A stretch of DNA of 60,000 bases from Nematostella vectensis (taxonomy: Eukaryota > Cnidaria > Anthozoa > Actiniaria > Edwardsiidae), in NCBI RefSeq assembly GCF_932526225.1, contig NC_064043.1, forward strand, positions 9,531,821 through 9,591,820, read 5' to 3'. The position numbers were made by a program, and so were the translations under genes. Below are positions 52,270-60,000 of the stretch, piece after piece (positions within the stretch are counted from its first letter, which is position 1; the number at the start of each line of letters is the position of its first letter). Under the pieces are notes generated by a model. It was not told the DNA's origin, made no database searches, and saw only the letters and a program-made list of their open reading frames with translations.

Positions 52270-53310
52270 AGTAAGAGAGTGAATCTTCTGTATACATTGA
52301 ATTCCGGAGAAGAGCTACCTTTAGAGGGCTCAGGTCTTTCCTCAATTCCATTCTTCGAGTTTAAAGACTCTGATTTAGGTGCTGCTATGGCAGCCATTTC
52401 GCAAAGCAAAATTTTGTTTATATAAGCGGCCTTTTGATTGGCTCACATTATGTGACGTAAGACAGTCGATCTAAAAATAGCCCATCTCACTGTATAATAC
52501 ACAAGATTCACTCTCCTACTTATATTCTCCTGACCAGGCTGATATATGAGTAAAGTTTTTCTACTACTAGTACAGGAAAATGGTGCAAAAAATTGTTCAA
52601 ATTTTTAGTACAAGCATGAAATTTGGCAAGATGGTAGACCTATACTTCCAGTTTTATATAGAAGCATATAATTAACCTTTAAACGAAGAAAATGTTCAAT
52701 TGATGGAATGATACAGGACTTAAACAGGACTGATACAGGACTGATTACAATGAACGTCTTCTATAATATCAATTCGTAAGACACGCCTTCTTGATGTTAC
52801 ATGCAGGCCTTCGAGAGAATAGACGTTTATGATATAAATACATACCCGACATACGCAATACTTAAAAGTACATATCGTAAGTCACGCGAAATGTTCATCT
52901 TAGGACCCCACGCCCAATTTTGTATAATTACAGTGTTATTGGGATGTAATAAAATAAACCCTTTCAATGAAAACAGAGTACATTTTATAGAATGATACAT
53001 ATCCTAAAAACCTTATAGTTTGATTAAAAGGAGTGTTTTCTATAAGATTAAATAGTAATGAAGTACGCCACATACCTATTACTTTAATGCATGTCATACC
53101 ACGTATAAACATCTGTTACACGCTGAATGGTATCACTCATAGGTTACAACGCCCAAATCTAACTACAAAGCTATGATTTTCTACAAACTCTTAGTTTTTT
53201 TTTTGTTTTATCATACTCGAACACCTGGAAAAGCTTATATCAATTTCTTGTGGCTATAAGCTGCTCAGCGAGCAAGGCTCAGATTAGTCAGCGGTCAGCG
53301 GTCGACCAAG
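52270..53310. other. Region upstream of glutaredoxin and LINE
   Basis: Probable promoter side of the glutaredoxin gene (minus strand). A minus-strand open stretch from 52397 (MAAIAAPKSESLNSKNG) could be an upstream 5' exon but has no clear donor. TTGATTGGCTCACATT at 52434 is a CCAAT-box-like word. The rest is AT-rich; the last part 53240-53310 is probably LINE 5' UTR. Confidence 0.4.
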
Positions 53311-56259
53311 ATGGCGGCCAATTTCCTCACTCCTGTCTTTATAGCTTTTCTTGCAATTTTAATCAACCAAAAGTTGCACTATTCACCAAATTTGACTTCA
53401 GGGATAAATGGATTTGGTCTGAACTGCATCCTGGCGAACAGTGAGTCGATATTAACTGGTCTTGAAGCCTTTTACAGCCACAATATACGAGCAAATAAGA
53501 TGAACGTCGGCCGAAGCTCAAGTGAACACAAACATCTCTTGCTTTGCTTACTTCTCTTAGGTGGCGATATTCAATTAAACCCGGGTCCCAAGTGGAAATT
53601 TCCATGTGGCTCTTGCAACAAACCAGTTAAAAGCAACCAAAAGGGTATTCAATGTGACAATTGTAACTTATGGTATCACACAAGATGCTGTTCCATCAAT
53701 GATGATTTATACTATACCCTCGCAGCTTCGTCTTGTACGTGGTTATGTGTGTCTTGTGGCTTTCCAACTTTCTCAAGCTCACTATTCGAATCATCCTCCA
53801 TCGAGCTACAAAATTCATTTTCTTCATTAGACTCATTGCATCAAGATACACAGAATATTAGTAGCTCTACTATTAGATCACCTGAAACTAGCCCGCTCGA
53901 CTCCAGCTCAAGAAATTCAAGTAATACAAGAAAGCAGTCAAAGGAAAAACTAACTGGCATGATTCTTAATTGTAACGGTCTTAAGGGAACTGATCATATT
54001 ACTAAATTCCAAGCTCTCATAAACTTACATGATCCTGACTTTATCCTTGGAACTGAATCGAAGCTGTGCCCTGATATTTCAACTTACTCCATCTTCCCTC
54101 AGAACTATTTAGTTTTTCGAAGGGACAGAAATAAATTGGGAGGTGGTGTCTTTCAAGCCATAAAATCAGATCTAGTTTGTACCGAAGAGCCAGATTTTGA
54201 AGTTGATAACTGTGAAATCATTTGGACCTCCCTCAAGCTAGCAAACCGTAAATCAATATATATGTCATCTTATTATAGGCCACCAAACCAACCTTCTGAT
54301 GCTATCGATAATCTGAATGAATCTATAAGACGAGTCTTCAACAAAGTTAAAAATTTCCCAAACATCATAATTGGAGGAGATTTTAATCTTGGAGACATTG
54401 AATGGAACTCAAGTGTCCCAACTCCAACAAATCCAGCTACAGCTTCCTTACATCAAAAGTTCCTTCAAACCATTGATGATTTTTCTCTCTCGCAACATGT
54501 CAAAACTACCACAAGACCATCATCTGGTAAGACTTTGGACCTGTTATTAACTACCTACCCGAATGTTATTGTTAATACCTCTACTGCTTCTGGCTTAAGT
54601 GATCATCTTGCTGTCATCTTTGAGGTTAACTTAAAGCCTTCTAGATCACTAAAACCTCCTCACAAGGTTTATCAATACAAGAAAGCCAACTTTCCTGATC
54701 TATGTAAATTTATGTCAGACTCATCAACTACATTCTTCTCGACAAATCCAGAAAAGAGAACAGTTGAAGAAAACTGGGTCCTGTTTAAAACCTCATTGTC
54801 TACTGGGATATCTCAGTTTATTCCACAAAAATCTTCACGCCCAAAATATAAATTACCATGGATTAATACCAACATCAAAAGAGAAATGCGCAAGAAAGAT
54901 CGTATGCATAAAAAAGCCATTAAGTCCAAAAATCAACAACACTGGGAGGCTTTCAAGCGTCAGCGTAATCTGGTTTCAAAGCTCATCAAAGACTCCCATA
55001 ATGATTATCTTAATAACATCATAGGCAATAGCTTAAAAGATAATCCCAAAAAGTTTTGGTCTTATGTAAGGAGTAGCAAATCAGAGTCTATTGGCATCCC
55101 GCCTTTAAAGAACAATGATTCCTCTGTTTCTGTGACAGACGCACATAAAGCTGAAACTCTTAATACTTTTTTCCATTCAGTATTTACACAAGAACAACTA
55201 CCAACACCTGTTCTTGGAAATTCACCATATTCATCAATTCCAGATCTTCACATTTCTGCTGAAGGAGTCTGTAAGCAATTATCTGAATTAAATCCCAAGA
55301 AGGCATGCGGGCCCGACGAAATTCCTGCAAATGTTCTGAAAGAAGTTTCCCAATCAATATCACATTGGCTAGCATTCATTTTTCAACAATCTTTCGACTG
55401 CAACAAGATTCCATCTGATTGGTCAAATGCTTTAATCACAGCGATTCACAAGAAGGGTTTGAAATCTGAGCCAGCCAATTATCGACCCATTTCATTAACT
55501 TCTATTTGCTGTAAAATAATGGAACACATCATTCTCAGCCATATGGCCAAACACTTGTCATCTCATAATATCCTTATCAACCAACAACATGGATTTAGGG
55601 AAAAATTTTCCTGTGAAACTCAACTAATCTCTGCAATTCATGACTGGGCAAAAACTATTAATTTTCGTGGCCAAACTGATGTTTTATTATTAGACTTCTC
55701 AAAGGCCTTTGATTCCGTCCCGCACCAACGACTGCTCATTAAACTTGATTTTTATGGCATCAGAGGTAATATGCTCAATTGGGTCAAAGCATTTGTATCA
55801 AACCGCAAACAAAGTGTTTCAGTCAATGGTACTGTTTCTTCATCCAAGTCTGTAGTGTCTGGCGTGCCTCAGGGCTCGGTTTTGGGCCCAGTGTTATTCC
55901 TATTGTTTATTAATGACATTTCAACATCTATACAATCTAACCTTCGTCTATTCGCAGACGACTGTGTATTATATAGAGAGGTAGCTTCATTACAGGACTG
56001 TCAAGCTTTACAACAAGACCTCGATCGTTTATCTGTGTGGTCAAAAACTTGGCAACTTAAATTCAATGTTTCTAAATGTTATCATTTAGGAATTACTCGA
56101 AAGAAAATACCTGTTAAGTTTACTTACTCCATGGATGGAAAATGTATAACCCAAGCATCTTCTACCCCCTACTTAGGAGTAACCATCGCTGATAATCTAT
56201 CATGGAACGAACACTGTGATAACATCTGCAAAAAGGCAAATTCTATAATAATAATATAA
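53311..56259 (+). CDS. LINE polyprotein: 2A-like leader, PHD finger, APE endonuclease, RT
   Basis: 982 residues. A hydrophobic leader (residues 1-89) ends in GGDIQLNPGP (84-93), a 2A-like ribosome-skipping motif. Residues 98-148 form a PHD-type zinc finger (CGSC, CDNC, WYHTRCC, WLCVSCG). The APE-like endonuclease follows, with LNCNGL, FILGTESKL, GGDFNLGD and SGLSDHLAVI (about 215-450). The reverse transcriptase contains NYRPISLTSICCKIMEHI, LLLDFSKAFDSVPH, GVPQGSVLGP and the catalytic FADD in LRLFADDCVLY. The proteins copy the element's RNA at a nicked genomic site. After KKANSI the frame enters an ATA-rich stretch and stops. Confidence 0.92.
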   Translation: MAANFLTPVFIAFLAILINQKLHYSPNLTSGINGFGLNCILANSESILTGLEAFYSHNIRANKMNVGRSSSEHKHLLLCLLLLGGDIQLNPGPKWKFPCGSCNKPVKSNQKGIQCDNCNLWYHTRCCSINDDLYYTLAASSCTWLCVSCGFPTFSSSLFESSSIELQNSFSSLDSLHQDTQNISSSTIRSPETSPLDSSSRNSSNTRKQSKEKLTGMILNCNGLKGTDHITKFQALINLHDPDFILGTESKLCPDISTYSIFPQNYLVFRRDRNKLGGGVFQAIKSDLVCTEEPDFEVDNCEIIWTSLKLANRKSIYMSSYYRPPNQPSDAIDNLNESIRRVFNKVKNFPNIIIGGDFNLGDIEWNSSVPTPTNPATASLHQKFLQTIDDFSLSQHVKTTTRPSSGKTLDLLLTTYPNVIVNTSTASGLSDHLAVIFEVNLKPSRSLKPPHKVYQYKKANFPDLCKFMSDSSTTFFSTNPEKRTVEENWVLFKTSLSTGISQFIPQKSSRPKYKLPWINTNIKREMRKKDRMHKKAIKSKNQQHWEAFKRQRNLVSKLIKDSHNDYLNNIIGNSLKDNPKKFWSYVRSSKSESIGIPPLKNNDSSVSVTDAHKAETLNTFFHSVFTQEQLPTPVLGNSPYSSIPDLHISAEGVCKQLSELNPKKACGPDEIPANVLKEVSQSISHWLAFIFQQSFDCNKIPSDWSNALITAIHKKGLKSEPANYRPISLTSICCKIMEHIILSHMAKHLSSHNILINQQHGFREKFSCETQLISAIHDWAKTINFRGQTDVLLLDFSKAFDSVPHQRLLIKLDFYGIRGNMLNWVKAFVSNRKQSVSVNGTVSSSKSVVSGVPQGSVLGPVLFLLFINDISTSIQSNLRLFADDCVLYREVASLQDCQALQQDLDRLSVWSKTWQLKFNVSKCYHLGITRKKIPVKFTYSMDGKCITQASSTPYLGVTIADNLSWNEHCDNICKKANSIIII

Positions 56260-56658
56260 TAATTCTGTAATATAAACAAGATTGAGATGATTCAACGACG
56301 TGCAGCAAGATTTGTTTTCAATGATTACTCACGCTATAGTAGTGTTTCTCCTATGATCAACTCACTAGGATGGGAATCCTTGGAACAACGTAGGCAATTA
56401 AATCAAGCACATATGTTCTATAAAATCTACAATGGCCTTGTTGGTATATCTTTTCCACCCGAAGTAACACCTATCACAAGAGTCTCAAGACAACCCAACT
56501 GTGCGCCCTTCCATCAACTTGTAACATTGAGTGACACTTATAAATATTCATTTTACCCAAGAACTATAAGAACTTGGAACAGTATAAATTTATCTACAAT
56601 CCCAGATTCGTTAGCTAAGTTCAAGGACAGTTTATTATTAAAAGTCCAAACCAATTAA
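56260..56658 (+). pseudogene. LINE C-terminal segment, separated by a deletion
   Basis: The frame from 56287 (MIQRRAARFVFND) to TAA 56656-56658 is the usual C-terminal part following the reverse transcriptase. Upstream, NINKIE is readable just before the ATG, but the expected connecting 50-odd residues are missing and replaced by an (ATA)n patch. An internal deletion has therefore disrupted the frame. Confidence 0.8.
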
Positions 56659-57150
56659 TAATACCTATTGATATATATATGCATGAAAAGATATATTTAT
56701 TTTTATTTAACATTTACATTAACAATTAACATATTTTTTACTAGTTTCTGATCTTTAGGGTGCATGCCATGGATGCATGGAGCGGCTGCCAATCTAGCGG
56801 GAGTTGGCTCGAGGGTGAGGCAAAGATTCTTTGTTTCGCGCCTGGGTTGATTCTTGTTGGTTGGCTGTTTCATGCATTTATGGCATTCACTCTATTGATG
56901 ATAATTTTAATTTCATGTATATAATTAATTATTTAATTTTATCAAATATCTAATTTCAATAATTTTCAAGTAATATATATTTATGCTTCATTTTAAATTT
57001 AACCTAAATTATTTCTTCGATGGCCGATAATTATTATTATTATATTTTTCTTTTGTATTTACATATTGTATTTTCTTTTTCAACTCCTAGTATAGTCTTA
57101 ACTGTTTTTAGAAGTATAACTATTAAAGATTAAAGATTAAAGATTAAAGA
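56659..57150 (+). other. LINE 3' UTR and (ATTAAAG)n tail
   Basis: AT-rich 3' UTR with a GC-richer patch (GGATGCATGGAGCGGCTGCC) and a terminal run of four ATTAAAG units. Confidence 0.75.
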
Positions 57151-57418
57151 ACTGGTTATCTGGTTGCGATCAAGTGTCTTTTTCTACAACAGAAGAATGA
57201 AGAAGGGCACCTAGGCGCTTTAATACGACCAAAGAACACGCAAAAAGTAAACATAAACACAACACTAGACTACACACGTCTTTTCAGCAAGTTGTTTTTT
57301 ACTTTTCACTAATTTTGATTTTCGCCCTATGTTTACCGTAAAATCGATAGGGACAAAGTGATTTTTAATTCATTTCAATGAATGATTAGTCAAATTCTCA
57401 CAAAGATGAGCAAGAGAG
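57151..57418. other. Spacer between LINE and Gypsy fragment
   Basis: No gene. It contains GGCGCTTTAATACGACCAAA at 57214, also present in the opsin intron near 33624, probably a dispersed repeat end. Confidence 0.5.
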
Positions 57419-57926
57419 ATGGAACGGCTGTTTGAAGGTGTCCCAGTTGAAATCATTGTTGATGACTTCCTCATACATGCACAAGACCAGTCAGAAATGA
57501 ATTAAAAAACTGTCAATGGTACTGGAGCGAAGTCGAGAGGTAGGACTGAAGTTCAATCCTAGTAAAGTAAAGCTTAGAGTGGATGAAGTAAGTGATGTCG
57601 GCCATAGGCTTACTTCACAAGGCTTGCAGCCAGATCCAGGGAAGATCAAGGCTATCATTGACATTTATCCACCACCAACAGACAAAGAGGGGGTGCAACG
57701 ACTAATAGGAACTGTGAACTATCTTGATAAGTTTTTCCAAAACAAAGCAGAGATTCAGGGACCCATCTCCCAGTTGCTACAGAAGGATGCCGTTTTTGTA
57801 TGGGACACACCTCAACAAAATGCGTTTGAACAGCTCAAACGTGTTATCAGTAGTTCACCTGTTCCATCATATTTCGACAATAACAAACAGACAGTTTTGA
57901 ATGCTGATGCCAGCCGTACAGGCTTA
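57419..57926 (+). pseudogene. Ty3/Gypsy pol fragment (RT to RNase H start)
   Basis: The first frame (57419-57505) carries the RT catalytic VDDFLIHAQ and ends at a TAA. One frame over, 57516-57926 continues with VGLKFNPSKVKL, GHRLTSQGLQPDPGKI, RLIGTVNYLDKFF and FVWDTPQQNAFEQLK, ending with the first RNase H Asp in NADASRTGL. This is a Gypsy-type reverse transcriptase remnant. It is cut at 57926 by a second element beginning TGTAAAGTAAC. Confidence 0.88.
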
Positions 57927-58119
57927 TGTAAAGTAACTAATTTACCGATAAAATAGGTAAATCACCCTTGCCACGAATATCCCTTTATTGCACGACTCTT
58001 GTTCGTTCTCCATACAACACACTACTAAGGTTATCCTTGGTCACCTGATATTCACGCGTCAAATTTAATCGTTAACTACTTTCGTGCGTGACGTTACTAC
58101 GTAAATATCTATCTTAACT
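57927..58119 (-). repeat. Probable 3' LTR of nested Gypsy element
   Basis: It begins TGTAAAG at the exact point where the host Gypsy RNase H frame breaks. The right boundary is inferred only from the adjacent minus-strand purine tract. The second LTR is not in the window to confirm it. Confidence 0.45.
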
Positions 58120-58440
58120 CTCCCCTTCTGAAGAAATGTTGTCAAAGTCTGTTTACTTTCTCTGTTGCTACTATCTTGAATCCATTTGTCACAAACAGAT
58201 GTGGATTGGGTTGATCAGGCCTTCCTCAACTGATGTATCACTTTCATTGTTCATTTTACCATTCTTTAACTATTCTTAAATCATATTCTAATATATGTAA
58301 AAATATGTATCACGTACATTTCCTTCGTGTACATCTTGCACTTAAATATTCATAGTCAGTGGCTTTTTTATATTTTTAAATTGTAATAAATGTTATTCTT
58401 TGAGTAGATACACGAGTGTAGTTATGTATATGTCCACTAA

Positions 58441-59430
58441 TTAATATGTTGCTTGAGACGCTTGGTTGACATGTTTCATCATACCGTATCCATATGGTGA
58501 CGTCATCTGATACTGCGGAATTCCAAATGAGAAGGAGTACTGCTGGTTGTAATTGTTGTAAGGATACAACTGCTGATATCTGTACATCCATGGCTGCATT
58601 TCATAAGGCGCAATTGGATTCATGTATACAGGTGTTCCTTGGTTTACATAAGTGAGACGTTGCGGTGCTTGCCGAAGTCTTTGAGGTCTGCCATGATGAT
58701 CAGAGTTCCCTTCGTTCATGGGCTGAGGTGGTATGCCTGGTGCTGGTTGATGTGGCGGTACTAAGCCAGCTACCTCGGGCGGCTGTTCTGGTTCTTGTGG
58801 CGGTACTATGTTGGGTACTACGTACGGTCTAGTCGCCTGGGGAGAGCTTCCCAATTCCACCGGTCCTTCTGTCGGCTGTCCAGCGGTTTCCGCTGGTATT
58901 TCACCTTTATTCAGCCTTTGAACTGTTCTTGGTACAAGAGCCGGCCACTCGTCGTCGTCGGACATGGATTCTACGTCCTCGTGGTCGACTGGAGGTTGTA
59001 CTTCTGGTTGCCCAACATTACCTTGTGTTTTGTTCTGCTGTCTTTGACGTCTTGGGTTGTTTGCGGTTGTCTCTTCAGCTTCGAGAAAGTCACATGGTAG
59101 CAGTAAGTTTCTTTGGAGTGTTATATTCCTTCCTCCTGCCCCCTCTGGTTTAAGCTCGTACACTGGGCTATCTGGTGCCTTTCGTTTAACCACCACATGA
59201 ACCTTTTCTTCCCAGTAACTTCGAAGCTTGCCTGGACCTCCACTAGGGGTTAGGTTCCGAATTAAGACCCTATCTCCAGGTTCTAGTACTGAAGAACGAA
59301 CTCTTTTGTTGTACTGAATGCAATTTCTCTGACTGCTTTGTGTGGTTGTCTTAAGTACCTGGCTGTATGCTTGTCCCATCGCAGTTTCCCATTTCTTGTA
59401 ATATTCTGAGTGTGAAGCTTTGTGAAGCTA
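58441..59430 (-). CDS. Gypsy integrase C-terminal domain with Pro-rich tail
   Basis: The frame from ATG 59379 (upstream sense YYKKWETA to about 59420) reads as the end of a Gypsy integrase: helix AYSQVLKTTTQ, then LEPGDRVLIRNLTPSGGPGK, LRSYWEEKVHVVVKR and PVYELKPEG, the small beta-barrel (GPY/F-like) domain that binds DNA or histones. A 200-residue Pro/Gln-rich tail ends in Tyr/Gln-rich sequence at 58441. The catalytic core is absent because of an internal deletion whose junction is near 59425-59430. Confidence 0.78.
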
Positions 59431-59439
59431 CGTCTTAAG

Positions 59440-60000
59440 GTGCAAAATCGAGCCTTGTGATTATCACCTCCACACGCTAAGCAATGGTCACAGTATTCGG
59501 CGTTGGATTCTGTGCAATTGGCGAATTAATTAGGTCTCGGCCTAAAAACTGGTCGGTTTTGCAGGGGCTCAATTGGCGCTTGTGAATTCGGATTTTGTTT
59601 CCATTTTTCTCTAAGGCTTTTGACTTCCGTCTGTACCGCATGCAATTCACCCTGGAGTGATTTGATCGCTGCAACTATTTCGCTCTTTTCAGAATCAATC
59701 CCTTTTTCATTTCGGACAGCCGACACGCGCGCTTTGCTTTCTTTATTTCCTTTGGGCGCTAACGCATTAAACTTTTTGCTTCTTTCAGTCTCCGCCGATA
59801 CTGCTAAAAACATCGCCTCGATAAGTTCTTCGTCGGAAACGTCATGCTTGCACAACGGTCTTATTTTGTCTCTAATGGTCTCATCTCTAATGCCTGTTTC
59901 CAACGCGTGCAAAAAAAGGGTTTGTACTGAATGTGGATCGTATTTCACCCCACCAGACTCTTTTGATGCGAATGAGATTTTTTGTCGAACGGTTAAAGCT
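59440..60000 (-). pseudogene. Gypsy Gag with zinc knuckle, in-frame stop (partial)
   Basis: Open from the window edge, with KYDPHSVQTLFLHALETG, a capsid-like helical region, and a coiled coil (VAAIKSLQGELHAVQTEV). TAA at 59526-59528 stops it just before a zinc-knuckle-like segment in the same frame (CDHCLACGGDNHKARFC, about 59450-59490). Gag packages the element RNA; the stop would remove the nucleic-acid-binding module. The N-terminus lies beyond the window. Confidence 0.7.

Larger units (their letters stand above)
53311..57150 (+). mobile_element. CR1/L2-type LINE
   Basis: A non-LTR retrotransposon with one long frame (53311-56259), a deleted connector, a C-terminal piece (56287-56658), a 3' UTR and a terminal (ATTAAAG)n tract at 57122-57150, which is typical of the 3' end of this clade. 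The start of the 5' UTR is not defined, but the coding region is complete at the N-terminus, so it is close to full length. Confidence 0.85.
57927..60000 (-). mobile_element. Second Ty3/Gypsy element, nested, internally deleted (partial)
   Basis: Opposite in strand to the fragment it interrupts. 57927 (TGTAAAGTAACTAATTTACC) is the likely outer edge of its 3' LTR. On the minus strand AGAAGGGGAGAG near 58120-58132 is a candidate polypurine tract, giving an LTR of about 190 bp. Gag is at the right edge and the C-terminal end of pol at 59379-58441, with protease, RT, RNase H and the integrase core missing between. The other LTR lies beyond the window. Confidence 0.75.

Noticed and set aside
52128-52409. 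93-codon minus-strand frame starting MLCEMAAIAAPK
   Set aside because: It overlaps glutaredoxin exon 1 in another frame; it might contain a 5' exon, but no donor or domain supports it.
58795-59153. Plus-strand frames opposite the Gypsy integrase end
   Set aside because: Shadows of the minus-strand coding region.

Overview
The window looks like nuclear DNA of an animal, most likely an anthozoan cnidarian (sea anemone or coral). It has an AT-rich background, spliced genes with GT-AG introns, a cnidarian-style opsin, a CR1/L2-type LINE, Ty3/Gypsy remains, many minisatellites and MITE-like repeats, and a large integrated virus-like element. The organism assignment is inference; no rRNA or mitochondrial marker is present.

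Layout. 1-1396: two minisatellites (59 bp and 78 bp units). 1397-4973 (+): seven exons of an RCC1-repeat gene resembling SERGEF. 5779-8005 (+): a secreted WSC-domain gene. 8006-12826: non-coding and repeats, including a possible fold-back element. 12833-31013: an 18.2 kb GC-rich Polinton-like element bounded by a 6-bp target-site duplication AAAGTC and long terminal inverted repeats. Its right repeat contains about 129 copies of a 49-bp satellite; the left has about 5. 32136-38588 (-): an opsin gene with three visible exons, the last apparently frameshifted, and a 5.1 kb intron full of MITEs. 39494-41709: a 1.1 kb tandem duplication carrying a 39-bp minisatellite. 45432-52270 (-): a glutaredoxin gene and a partial duplicate that lost its catalytic exon part. 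53311-57150 (+): a LINE with PHD finger, endonuclease, reverse transcriptase and a 2A-like NPGP motif. 57419-60000: a Ty3/Gypsy pol fragment interrupted by a second, opposite-strand, internally deleted Gypsy element.

The integrated element is the main system. Its genes, left to right, are: a glycine-rich membrane protein (-), a penton-like minor capsid candidate (-), a large conserved structural-type protein (+), a coiled-coil membrane protein (-), a major capsid protein candidate (+), a packaging ATPase (+), four small proteins, mostly with membrane segments (+), a retroviral-type integrase (+) and a Cys-rich zinc-finger protein (-). I see no DNA polymerase B and no protease. Most genes carry one or more frameshifts or in-frame stops. 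The ATPase and the 74-aa membrane protein are open throughout, so this is a decayed provirus-like copy.

Two host genes show the same oddity: a minisatellite sits exactly on an exon/intron boundary and multiplies the splice site (33-bp unit at 1448-1690; 40-bp unit at 7541-7865).
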